Shown piece by piece: positions 6,107 through 12,597 of a stretch of DNA of 12,597 nt; the stretch's first letter is position 1, and each line of letters opens with the position of its first letter. The DNA comes from Gammaproteobacteria bacterium (GTDB taxonomy: Bacteria > Pseudomonadota > Gammaproteobacteria > Pseudomonadales > Azotimanducaceae). The notes beneath the pieces are model-generated. The model worked only from the letters and a program-made list of their open reading frames with translations. It had not been told where the DNA came from and ran no database searches. A program made the translations under genes and the position numbers. Where the stretch lies: the NCBI GenBank assembly GCA_028821035.1, contig JAPPHP010000093.1, positions 1 to 12,597 on the forward strand. The letters are read 5' to 3'.

Positions 6107-6856
6107 ATGGATAAGCTATTCGACCTCGGCGGCAAGACCGCCCTCATCACCGGCGGCAGCCGGGGCCTCGGCCGCGAGATGGCGCTGGCGTTCGCGGACC
6201 ACGGCGCCGACGTGATCGTCACCAGCCGCAAGCTCGACAACTGCGAGAGCGTGGCGGCCGAGGTCGAGGCGAAAGGCCGCAACGCCATGGCCTACGCGTG
6301 CCACGTCGGCCACTGGGACGAGTGCGACGCCCTGGTCGAGGCCGCCTACGAACGCTTCGGCAAGGTCGACATCCTCGTCAACAACGCCGGCATGTCGCCG
6401 CTCTACCCCAAGCTCTCGGCAGTCACCGAGGACCTGTTCGACAAGGTCGTGGGCGTCAACCTCAAGGGCCCCTACCGCCTGTCCGCCCTCATCGGCGAGC
6501 GCATGGCCGAAGGCGACGGCGGCTGCATCATCAACGTCAGCAGCAACGCCGCGGTGGACCCCTCTCCCAACTCCGAGCCCTACGGCGCCGCGAAGGCGGG
6601 GCTCAACTCCCTGACGCGCTCCCTGGCGTTCGCCTTCGGCCGCAAGGTCCGCGTGAACTGCATCCAGGCCGGCCCCTTCCTGACCGACATCTCGAAGGCG
6701 TGGGCCCCGGCTGCGTTCAAGGCCTTGGAGACGCGCCAGGCCCTCGGCCGCGGCGGCGAGCCGGACGAGATCGTGGGCGCGGCGCTCTTTCTCGCGAGCC
6801 CGTCGGCGAGCTTCACGACCGGTGCGGTCATCCGGGTGGATGGGGGGTCTCCGTAA
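6107..6856 (+). CDS. short-chain dehydrogenase/reductase (FabG / gluconate 5-dehydrogenase-like)
   Basis: This 249-residue classical SDR is of ordinary family length. TGGSRGLG (15-22) binds the nucleotide, and TSRK (39-42) after strand 2 places a basic residue that suggests NADP(H). NNAG (92-95), Ser146 and YGAAK (Tyr159, Lys163) form the catalytic set, and the end (GAVIRVDGGSP) is the standard SDR terminus. The specific substrate cannot be assigned: gluconate 5-dehydrogenase, 3-oxoacyl-ACP reductase and sugar or xenobiotic dehydrogenases share this pattern. GGGGTAGG just before the ATG is a plausible ribosome binding site. The gene stands alone on the plus strand, divergent from the MFE-2-like SDR and convergent with the ATP-grasp gene. 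Confidence 0.9.
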   Translation: MDKLFDLGGKTALITGGSRGLGREMALAFADHGADVIVTSRKLDNCESVAAEVEAKGRNAMAYACHVGHWDECDALVEAAYERFGKVDILVNNAGMSPLYPKLSAVTEDLFDKVVGVNLKGPYRLSALIGERMAEGDGGCIINVSSNAAVDPSPNSEPYGAAKAGLNSLTRSLAFAFGRKVRVNCIQAGPFLTDISKAWAPAAFKALETRQALGRGGEPDEIVGAALFLASPSASFTTGAVIRVDGGSP

Positions 6857-6932
6857 GGGAAGGCATATTTCCGTCGCCAACGGTTCGGCGAGAGGAAGCG
6901 TATGCAGCGGCACGCGTGTGTGCGCATCGCCT
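6857..6932. other. convergent intergenic spacer, weak hairpin only
   Basis: This 76-base gap separates the ends of the plus-strand dehydrogenase and the minus-strand ATP-grasp gene. TCGCC and GGCGA could pair around an AACGGTTC loop, but there is no T-tract on either side. I see no gene here and no convincing intrinsic terminator. Confidence 0.4.
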
Positions 6933-7775
6933 CTATCCCACGAGCGTGACGGCCTCGACGACGCGCGGCGTCGGATCAACGCCGGTCAGCGCTTCCAGGG
7001 TGGCCAGCCCGCCGGGGTTGGCGATGTTCGCCTCGAACACGTAAGGCCACGCGAGGTCGAGACCCGCGAAGCGCGCACCCTGCGCATTCAGCCGGGCGAC
7101 TACCCTCAAGGCGAGTTCCCTCTCTTTGCGCGAAAGCTCCGCCGGCCGTGGGACGGCACCGGCCGCGACGTTGCCGGTCTTCGCGTAGGCGCCGATGATC
7201 CGGTCGCCCGCGACGATGACGCGTTTCTCCCGGGTCGGCGCGTCGGGAACGTATCGCTGCAACACGCAGTAGCCGCCGTGCGCCGTGAGTCGCTGGACTA
7301 CCCCCTCGGTGTGCGGGCCGTTCCCTTCCACCCGCACGACATCCCGCCCGAAGCTGCCCGCCATGGGTTTGACCACCCACCGCCCTCCTGACGCGATCCG
7401 CCGCAGCAGGGGGGCCGGTTCCGTACTCGCGTAGGTCTCTGGCTGGAACTCCGGGAGCCCGAGCTTGCCGTGCAGGAGGACCAACGCATCGACGGTGTTG
7501 ACGAAGCGATCCTGCGGCACCAGTCGAAGCAAGTGCATCCGATCGAGGAACGTCTCCCTGCGGCCGAAGCCGAGGAGCCAGACGAGGTCGAAACCGTCGA
7601 GCGCCACCGTGCCGCCGTCCAGGCCGCACGCGGATACTCCGCGCGGGGTCAGCGCCAGCGTCTCGTGGGTCAGCCAAGCGACTTCCCAGCCGGCGTCCGC
7701 AAACGCCCGCGCGAGCCGCTCGAGGTTGTCGTTCGCCGGTTCCCCGACGTCCGAAGAGAGCAACGCAACACGCAA
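6933..7775 (-). CDS. ATP-grasp ligase, GshB/RimK-like (glutathione synthetase family)
   Basis: This 280-residue protein begins with a preATP-grasp alpha/beta segment (MRVALLSSDVGEPANDNLERL). VNTVDALVLLHGKL corresponds to the GshB 'NxPxAxxxxxEKL' block, and VVKPMAGSFGRDVVRV (Lys136) is the ATP-binding loop. LQRYVPDA and EKRVIVAGDRIIGAYAK match the GshB lid region, and DLAWPYVFEANIANPGG (Asp240, Glu248, Asn250) supplies the magnesium ligands. The enzyme would form an amide bond by way of an acyl-phosphate; the substrates are not evident. It is shorter than GshB (about 315 residues) and departs from the usual 'EINVTSPTG' ending. The start must be TTG: the preceding gene's TGA lies five codons upstream in the same frame and no other start codon lies between. 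It is 12 bases downstream of the DUF3108-like gene, so the two are probably co-transcribed. Confidence 0.82.
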   Translation of the reverse strand: MRVALLSSDVGEPANDNLERLARAFADAGWEVAWLTHETLALTPRGVSACGLDGGTVALDGFDLVWLLGFGRRETFLDRMHLLRLVPQDRFVNTVDALVLLHGKLGLPEFQPETYASTEPAPLLRRIASGGRWVVKPMAGSFGRDVVRVEGNGPHTEGVVQRLTAHGGYCVLQRYVPDAPTREKRVIVAGDRIIGAYAKTGNVAAGAVPRPAELSRKERELALRVVARLNAQGARFAGLDLAWPYVFEANIANPGGLATLEALTGVDPTPRVVEAVTLVG

Positions 7776-7787
7776 GGCGGGATCGAC

Positions 7788-8555
7788 TCAGTCCCGGGCG
7801 GACTCGAGTTCGGCGACGACCCTGCCGCCCGCGTCGCGGCCCGTCAGCTCGCTGCGCACCATCCACCGGGGCGGCTCCCGGCTCATCCACACGGTGGCCG
7901 CGAGTCCGCTGCCGCCGACATCGACGAGTTCCAGCCGATAGGCGCCGAAACGGCCGGCCGGTACGTCCACGGACTCCACGCCCGTGACGTTGGCGCGCCA
8001 CTCGTGGATCTGCTGGCGTTCGAGGTCGAGGGTCCGGAAATGCGCTTCGAAGCCGGGAGCCAGTGCCGCGCCGGCGAATGCGGTGTCCAGGTGACCCACG
8101 ACGGGGCCGGCGGTCGGAATGGTCACCGGACGGTCCTCACCGCCCGGTTCGACGATCACGCCGGACACGCCCTCCGATCCCAGGTCGAGCATGACCCTGC
8201 CTTCGCCGATCCGCACGTTCCGGTGCAGCGCGACGAGGTCCGGGGCGTTGAGGTACACCGTGTCGACCAGCTCACCCGCCGCCACCCGGGCCCGCGTCTC
8301 CACCCGCCATACGGGGGTGCCGCGCCACGACTCCCTCGACCTGCTGACCTCCGACCCGAACGCAAACTCCTCGCCATCGACGATGACCGCGATCCGGTAG
8401 CGCAGCGACGCCGGCGCGATACGCGCTCCGTCGGCGCGCAACGGCGCGACGTCCGCGACCCCGACGGCGCCACCCTCCACGTCGGTCCCGACGGCGGGCA
8501 TCGCCCATGCGGCGATCACCCCCAACATGGCACCCAGGACAGTCCCGACCCTCAC
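7788..8555 (-). CDS. secreted DUF3108-like protein of unknown function
   Basis: With the GTG start at 8555 the protein has 255 residues. The N-terminus (VRVGTVLGAMLGVIAAWAMP) is a Sec signal peptide with cleavage near residues 20-25, and AGGGA lies upstream of the GTG. The mature part is beta-rich without cysteines. The C-terminal portion has the pattern of DUF3108-type proteins: a variable strand series, then DVPAGRFGAYRLEL, TVWMSREPPRWMVRSEL and a final strand. Such proteins are predicted periplasmic beta-structures with no established activity. The frame remains open to 8645, but the extra codons overlap nadA on the other strand and would bury the signal peptide, so the shorter form is chosen. 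It is divergent from nadA with 45 bases between the starts. Confidence 0.75.
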   Translation of the reverse strand: MRVGTVLGAMLGVIAAWAMPAVGTDVEGGAVGVADVAPLRADGARIAPASLRYRIAVIVDGEEFAFGSEVSRSRESWRGTPVWRVETRARVAAGELVDTVYLNAPDLVALHRNVRIGEGRVMLDLGSEGVSGVIVEPGGEDRPVTIPTAGPVVGHLDTAFAGAALAPGFEAHFRTLDLERQQIHEWRANVTGVESVDVPAGRFGAYRLELVDVGGSGLAATVWMSREPPRWMVRSELTGRDAGGRVVAELESARD

Positions 8556-8588
8556 CTGAAGCGTCCCTGTGATCCCCGTAAACTGGGC

Positions 8589-8600
8589 TATTATCCACCG
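8589..8600 (+). promoter_or_regulatory. putative -10 element for a leaderless nadA transcript
   Basis: TATTAT at 8589-8594 matches five of six -10 consensus bases and ends only 6 bases before the nadA ATG, with no Shine-Dalgarno sequence. Transcription would start at or very near the A of ATG. No good -35 is visible. The same layout occurs at 12257-12268. Confidence 0.4.
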
Positions 8601-9626
8601 ATGCGTACCGATTACAGTCTCGCGCCCGCCGAGGTACCGGTACACGAACCGGCAGTGCTGTCCGACACCCAGCGGGCGCTACGCAAGGACGAGATCCGGG
8701 ACCGCCTCGACGCCCTCGACGCGGTGCTGGTGGCGCACTACTACGTCGACGGCGACATCCAGGACCTGGCGCTCGAAACGGGCGGATGCGTCTCGGACTC
8801 CCTCGAGATGGCCCGCTTCGGGCGCGACCATCCGGCGTCCACGCTGATCGTCTCCGGCGTGCGCTTCATGGGCGAGACGGCGAAGATCCTCTCCCCGGAG
8901 AAACGCGTGCTCATGCCGACCCTCGAGGCGGAGTGCTCCCTCGACATCGGCTGCCCGCCGGACGAGTTCGAAGCGTTCGCCGCGGAGCACCCCGACCGGA
9001 CCGTGGTCGTCTATGCCAACACGTCCGCGCGTGTGAAAGCCATGTCCGACTGGGTGGTGACGTCGAGCGTCGGACTGCGCATCGTGGAACACCTCGCCGC
9101 CCGCGGCGAGAAGATCCTGTGGGCGCCGGACAAGCACCTCGGGGCCTACATCGAGCAGCAGACCGGGGCGGACATGCTGCACTGGACCGGCGCGTGCGTG
9201 GTCCACGAGGAATTCAAGTTCCAGGCGCTCATGGACCTGAAGAACGTTTACGCGGACGCCGGGGTGCTCGTCCATCCGGAGTCGCCGGCCGCGGTCATCG
9301 GCATCGCGGACCGCGTCGGCTCGACCAGCCAGATCCTACAGGCGTCGCTAGAACTGCCCAACGACACATTAATCGTCGCCACCGACCCGCGCCTATTCCA
9401 CCAGTTTCGCCGGCGCTCGCCGCACAAGCGTTTCATCGAGGCGCCCACCGCCGGCGACGGCGCCACCTGCCGGAGCTGCGCGCATTGCCCGTGGATGGCC
9501 ATGAACGAACTGGACAACCTGGCGCAGACCCTGGACCGCCTGGACAACGAAGTGCTCGTCGATCCCGAAATCGGCCGGCTCGCCATGATCCCGCTGCAGC
9601 GGATGCTGGACTTCCCCAAGCCCTGA
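8601..9626 (+). CDS. nadA: quinolinate synthase NadA
   Basis: This 341-residue enzyme condenses iminoaspartate with dihydroxyacetone phosphate to quinolinate, the second step of de novo NAD synthesis. It carries one oxygen-sensitive [4Fe-4S] cluster. Its candidate ligands Cys112 (AECSLD), Cys199 (TGACVVH) and Cys296 (last of CRSCAHC) sit one position before the E. coli ligands Cys113, Cys200 and Cys297, so the protein is nearly colinear with the Proteobacterial form, including the CxxCxxCPWMAMN block. HYYVDGDIQDLA near residue 46 and YANTSARVKAMSDW near 138 are substrate-binding motifs. ATG 8601 is chosen because the matching N-terminus begins there. Neither nadB nor nadC is in the window. 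A leaderless transcript is likely given the adjacent -10-like element. Confidence 0.97.
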   Translation: MRTDYSLAPAEVPVHEPAVLSDTQRALRKDEIRDRLDALDAVLVAHYYVDGDIQDLALETGGCVSDSLEMARFGRDHPASTLIVSGVRFMGETAKILSPEKRVLMPTLEAECSLDIGCPPDEFEAFAAEHPDRTVVVYANTSARVKAMSDWVVTSSVGLRIVEHLAARGEKILWAPDKHLGAYIEQQTGADMLHWTGACVVHEEFKFQALMDLKNVYADAGVLVHPESPAAVIGIADRVGSTSQILQASLELPNDTLIVATDPRLFHQFRRRSPHKRFIEAPTAGDGATCRSCAHCPWMAMNELDNLAQTLDRLDNEVLVDPEIGRLAMIPLQRMLDFPKP

Positions 9627-9644
9627 GCCTCGCCGCGCGACTCC

Positions 9645-9680
9645 CTTCGAACGTCTCTTCGAAAGTCTCTTCGAACAAAG
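9645..9680. repeat. three 12-base direct repeats each holding TTCGAA
   Basis: CTTCGAACGTCT (9645), CTTCGAAAGTCT (9657) and CTTCGAACAAAG (9669) are head-to-tail, so the palindrome TTCGAA recurs every 12 bases. They fill the spacer between nadA and the ligase gene and end at the ligase ribosome binding site. The array could bind a regulator, form alternative hairpins in the RNA, or be a slippage product. Confidence 0.6.
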
Positions 9681-9690
9681 GAGAGCCTCA

Positions 9691-11310
9691 GTGCCAGCAG
9701 AGAAGTCCCCGCGTACCCCACCCGAGACTCCGCTGAGCGAACTCGCCCGCCGGGCCGCGGACGACCCGCACCGCGTCCATGTCGAGGATGTCGACGGCAG
9801 GTCGCTCTCCTACGCCGAGACCGCCACCGAGGCCCGTCGCTGGGCGGCCGCCTACCGAAGCATCGGCGTCGAGCCCGACGAGATCGTCGTCACGATGCAG
9901 AACAACTCCATCGACTCCATGCTCGGGTGGTACGGGCTTGGCTGGCTGGGCGCCACGGAGGCGCCCGTCAACGTCGACTACCGCGCCGATCTCCTGGTGC
10001 ACGCGCTGAATCTCACGCGCGCCCGCACGATGGCGTGCCTCGGCCAGTTCGTGCCCCGGCTGCTCCAGGTGGCGAACCGGCTCGAACACCTCCGCCAGGT
10101 CGTCGTGCTCGACGACGAGGACGTGCCCGAGCTGCCGTGGCGCTGCTGGATCGCATCCGAACTGCTTGCCGGGGCGGAACCCGCGGAGGACCTCGAACTG
10201 CCCGCACCATGGCGGATCGGCGCGATCCTGTTCACGTCCGGCACTACCGGGCCGTCCAAGGCCGTGCGGCTGCCCTGGGCGCAGATCATGGCGATGGCAC
10301 AAGGGGCGTTCCTCATCGAGGACCTCACCGCCGACGAGGTGATCTACAACCCCGGTCCGACCTACCACGTCGGCTCCAAGTGCTTTCCGACCCTCGCAGC
10401 GCTGCTCGGCGCGCGCCACCTGATGCGTCCGTGGATCTCCGAGCGCAGGATCGCGGAGGACTACCTGAGGCACGGCGTAACCACCGGCACGGCGCCCAGG
10501 GAGTGGGTCCTCGAGCCCGACGCGCCAGACGCGGTCGCAAGCGCGCTGCGCAACGTGCTGGTGCCGACGATGCACCCGAGCTTCATTCCGCCGCGCGAAC
10601 GGCGTGGCTGGCGCATGTACAGCACCTTCAACATGACCGAGCTGTCGTGCCCGGTCGGGTATCCCACGTGGAATGCCGACCGGTTCGACGACCGGGGCCG
10701 GGCGAGCCAGGGCACGGTCCGCCCGGGGTACGAAGTCCGCATTGTGGACGAGCACGACCAGCCCCTGCCCGCGGGCGAGGTCGGCGAGATCGTCTTCCGC
10801 TCCGACATCCCGTGGGTGCTGAACGCGGGCTACCTGAACATGCCCGAGCCGACCGCCGCCGCCTGGCAGGGCGGATGGTTCCACACGGGCGACGCCGGCT
10901 ACCTCGACGACGAGGGCTGGTTCTACTTCATCGACCGGCTGAAGGACTGCATCCGCCGACGCGGCGAGAACATCTCGAGCTTCGATGTCGAGATGTCCGT
11001 GATGGCGCATCCGGAAGTCGCCCTGGCCGGCGCGATCGCCGTCAAGGAGAACGATCGGCCTGGCGCCAACGAGGAAGTCAAGGTTTGCTGCGTGCGCACC
11101 GAAGGATCCTCGCTCGACGGCGAAGGGCTCGTGCGGTGGCTCATCGGCAAGATGCCGCGGTTCATGGTCCCGCGTTACGTCGAGTTCTCCGACGAACTCC
11201 CGCTCACGCCTACGCAGAAGGTGCGCAAGGTGGAGCTGCGGAAGGTCCCCCTGACGGAGCGCACTTTCGACCGCGAGGCCGCCGGTATCGAGATTCCGAG
11301 GGACGGATGA
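9691..11310 (+). CDS. CaiC-like ATP-dependent acyl-CoA ligase (AMP-forming)
   Basis: This 539-residue adenylate-forming enzyme activates a carboxylic acid to acyl-AMP and then acyl-CoA. LFTSGTTGPSK (180-190) is the phosphate-binding P-loop, YSTFNMTE (310-317) the adenine-binding motif and HTGD (398-401) the ribose-binding aspartate. DRLKDCIRRRGENIS (416-430) is the hinge and CoA-domain motif, and PTQKVRK holds the catalytic Lys510. RRRGENISSFDVE and the TPTxKVxK ending are typical of the CaiC (crotonobetaine/carnitine-CoA ligase) branch, so a short, branched or betaine-like acid is possible; the actual substrate is unknown. AAGGAG lies 7 bases before the GTG start. The stop overlaps the next gene's start (ATGA), indicating translational coupling. 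No signal peptide; cytoplasmic. Confidence 0.93.
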   Translation: MPAEKSPRTPPETPLSELARRAADDPHRVHVEDVDGRSLSYAETATEARRWAAAYRSIGVEPDEIVVTMQNNSIDSMLGWYGLGWLGATEAPVNVDYRADLLVHALNLTRARTMACLGQFVPRLLQVANRLEHLRQVVVLDDEDVPELPWRCWIASELLAGAEPAEDLELPAPWRIGAILFTSGTTGPSKAVRLPWAQIMAMAQGAFLIEDLTADEVIYNPGPTYHVGSKCFPTLAALLGARHLMRPWISERRIAEDYLRHGVTTGTAPREWVLEPDAPDAVASALRNVLVPTMHPSFIPPRERRGWRMYSTFNMTELSCPVGYPTWNADRFDDRGRASQGTVRPGYEVRIVDEHDQPLPAGEVGEIVFRSDIPWVLNAGYLNMPEPTAAAWQGGWFHTGDAGYLDDEGWFYFIDRLKDCIRRRGENISSFDVEMSVMAHPEVALAGAIAVKENDRPGANEEVKVCCVRTEGSSLDGEGLVRWLIGKMPRFMVPRYVEFSDELPLTPTQKVRKVELRKVPLTERTFDREAAGIEIPRDG

Positions 11311-12236
11311 CGCCGCCCCGGCCCGTCGGGAGCGAAACCGCGACGCATCGACTGCCCGACGGGCGAACGCTCGCGTTCTGCGAGTTCGGCGATCCCGACG
11401 GCGACCCGGTCTTTCACGCGCACGGCGTGCCGAGTTCCCGGCTCGAGGGGGCGCTCCTCCATGACGCGGCGTGCAGGCACGGCTTCCGCGTCATCTCGAC
11501 CGACCGACCCGGTATCGGACGGTCCACCTACCTCCCCGGCCGGAAGTTCCTCGACTATCCGAAGGACATCGCGTCCCTGGCAGACGCCCTCGGCCTCGCA
11601 CGGTTCGGCGTGATGGGCACCTCCGGCGGCGGCGCCCACACGGCGGTCTGCGCCTACGCGCTCCCCGAACGCCTCACGGTCAACGTCACCGTGTGCCCTT
11701 TCACGAACTTCGCCGAGTTCCCCGCGCCGGAAACGCTGCTGTCGGGCGCGGAAGCGGTCACGTGGAGGCTGGCCCGGATCTCGCCCGCGCTGGTCTTCGC
11801 GATGTGCGGCTCGATGGCGCTGGCAGTGCGTGGTCTCGGGACGCGCTACGAACAGTGGGCGGCAACCGCGGCCACCAAGGGACAAGGCCCGGATGCCGAG
11901 GTGGCGCGCGCGAACCCGGAGAAGATGGCGATGATGGGGCGCGTAACGGCCGAGGCCTTCGCGCAGGGGGGGCGCGGGGTCGCCGTGGACACCATGATCC
12001 AGTACTCGGACTGGGGGTTCCGACTCGCCGACCTACGGGGCCGGATCCACCTCTTCCACGGCACGGAGGACAAACTCGTGCCCTTCGAGTTTGGCCGTTA
12101 CATCGCCGATCATGCCCCCAACTGCGAGTTTCACGCCCTCGAGGGGTGGGGCCATTTCATCACCCTGAAGTCCCCTGACCTCATTTTTGAGACGGCGCGC
12201 CGGGAGCTGGACGGACAGCGGCAGGGCAGCGGGTGA
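11307..12236 (+). CDS. alpha/beta-fold hydrolase
   Basis: This 309-residue protein begins LPDGRTLAFCEFGDPDGDPVF, a common N-terminus of soluble alpha/beta hydrolases. HAHGVPSSR (37-45) is the oxyanion loop, GTSGGG (104-109) the nucleophile elbow with Ser106, HGTEDKLVP carries the acid and GWGHF the catalytic His. A helical cap domain occupies roughly residues 140-240. The likely reaction is hydrolysis of an ester, lactone or thioester; the exact substrate is not readable. The ATG overlaps the stop of the acyl-CoA ligase by four bases (ATGA), so the two products are made together and may act on the same compound, for example releasing the acid that the ligase activates (inference). Confidence 0.92.
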   Translation: MTPPRPVGSETATHRLPDGRTLAFCEFGDPDGDPVFHAHGVPSSRLEGALLHDAACRHGFRVISTDRPGIGRSTYLPGRKFLDYPKDIASLADALGLARFGVMGTSGGGAHTAVCAYALPERLTVNVTVCPFTNFAEFPAPETLLSGAEAVTWRLARISPALVFAMCGSMALAVRGLGTRYEQWAATAATKGQGPDAEVARANPEKMAMMGRVTAEAFAQGGRGVAVDTMIQYSDWGFRLADLRGRIHLFHGTEDKLVPFEFGRYIADHAPNCEFHALEGWGHFITLKSPDLIFETARRELDGQRQGSG

Positions 12237-12256
12237 TCCACCCCTCCGCGCGACGC

Positions 12257-12268
12257 TATCATTCCCCG
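12257..12268 (+). promoter_or_regulatory. putative -10 element for a leaderless selenoprotein transcript
   Basis: TATCAT (12257-12262) is followed by 6 bases and then ATG, with no Shine-Dalgarno sequence. The arrangement GCTATCATTCCCCGATG parallels GCTATTATCCACCGATG before nadA. The gene may also be read from the upstream operon. Confidence 0.35.
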
Positions 12269-12597
12269 ATGCCCGCACCGATGAGACTCCTCGCCCGCGC
12301 CGCCCTCGCCCTGGTACTGGCCGCTCCGGCAACGGCCTCCGAATACGTCGATGGCTGGGGACCGCCGGTCGGCACGACGATCCCGGAGGCCAGCTTCGAC
12401 GACCAGGCCGGCCAGCCGCGGACCTTCACCGGCCTGATGGGGTCCCGCGGTCTCCTCCTCTTCTTCAACCGCTCCGCGGACTGGTGACCCGTCTGCAAGC
12501 GTCAGCTCGTGGAGCTGAACGAGCACCACGAACGGTTCGCGCAGGCCGGCGTGGCTGTCGCGGCCATGACGTTCGAAGGCGTGGACGTGCTCGCGGA
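12269..12597 (+). CDS. exported thioredoxin-fold/peroxiredoxin-like selenoprotein (UxxC), 3' end missing
   Basis: The frame from ATG 12269 meets TGA at 12485-12487 (residue 73) and continues without stop to the window end. Residues 1-23 are a signal peptide (basic start, LLARAALALVLAAP core, AxA cleavage near Ala23). The mature part reads VGTTIPEASFDDQAGQPRTF, GLLLFFNRSADW, then TGA, then PVCKRQLVELNEHHERF and GVAVAAMTFEG: a redoxin/AhpC-TSA fold whose relatives read SADWCPxCKxQL. The TGA replaces the first, attacking Cys of CxxC, and the second is Cys76, so selenocysteine is the natural reading. A hairpin follows at suitable distance. Met at 12281 is an alternative start. A conventional reading would give a 72-residue truncated pseudogene. 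The product is presumably a periplasmic thiol peroxidase or reductase. Confidence 0.82.
12500..12521 (+). promoter_or_regulatory. SECIS-like hairpin downstream of the in-frame TGA
   Basis: TCAGCTC (12502-12508), a GTG loop, then GAGCTGA (12512-12518) form a perfect 7-bp stem. C12500-G12521 and G12501-C12520 extend it to 9 bp with one bulged A at 12519. The loop begins 21 bases after the TGA and opens with G. Bacterial SECIS elements sit within the coding sequence at this kind of distance, with a small G-bearing apical loop. SelB would read it; pairing was done by eye. Confidence 0.6.

Noticed and set aside
7788..7790. Same-frame TGA between the DUF3108-like and ATP-grasp genes as a Sec codon or nonsense mutation in a fusion
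   Set aside because: Both flanking proteins have complete termini, and the downstream one has a proper N-terminal strand after the TTG start. Ordinary stop and restart explains it.
7470..8600. Upstream extension of the nadA frame (718 codons in total)
   Set aside because: It is antisense to the ATP-grasp and DUF3108-like genes; nadA homology begins at ATG 8601.
9927..11306. Upstream extension of the alpha/beta hydrolase frame through the ligase gene
   Set aside because: It is an out-of-frame shadow of the acyl-CoA ligase; the true start is ATG 11307, which overlaps the ligase stop.

Overview
The window comes from an uncultured-looking, high-GC (about two-thirds G+C by eye), probably Gram-negative bacterium. 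The signs are an E. coli-type quinolinate synthase, exported proteins with ordinary Sec signal peptides, a CaiC-like acyl-CoA ligase and a predicted selenoprotein. The last implies selenocysteine-decoding machinery elsewhere in the genome. I cannot fix the phylum; Proteobacteria or Acidobacteriota-like lineages both fit. No RNA genes, insertion sequences or CRISPR arrays are visible, and no gene-free stretch exceeds about 100 bases.

Layout. (1) 1-1665 (+): the 3' part of an AAA/ABC-type ATPase followed after 6 bases by a RloB-like TOPRIM-fold protein, a pair resembling RloAB/OLD-like phage-defence systems. (2) 1741-1953 (-): a 70-residue coiled-coil protein with a C-terminal membrane anchor; its upstream region holds a sigma70-like promoter and a perfect 12-base palindrome. 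(3) 2043-6026 (-): a likely four-gene operon, read right to left: an MFE-2-like short-chain dehydrogenase, a small Mre11/SbcD-like metallophosphoesterase, a Cys-type sulfatase, and an alpha/beta-hydrolase esterase overlapping the sulfatase end. (4) 6107-6856 (+): a second short-chain dehydrogenase, divergent from the first across 80 bases with nested inverted repeats. (5) 6933-8555 (-): a secreted DUF3108-like protein followed by a GshB/RimK-like ATP-grasp enzyme. (6) 8601-12597 (+): nadA, a CaiC-like acyl-CoA ligase, an alpha/beta hydrolase, and the 5' part of an exported thioredoxin-fold protein with an in-frame TGA where relatives have the first Cys of CxxC.

Working together: the sulfatase, esterase and dehydrogenase, with the ligase and hydrolase on the other strand, suggest breakdown of sulfated or esterified organic compounds feeding acyl-CoA metabolism (inference). 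The two observations most worth pursuing are the UxxC selenoprotein with a SECIS-like hairpin at the right edge and the RloAB-like pair at the left edge. Both are cut by the window ends.
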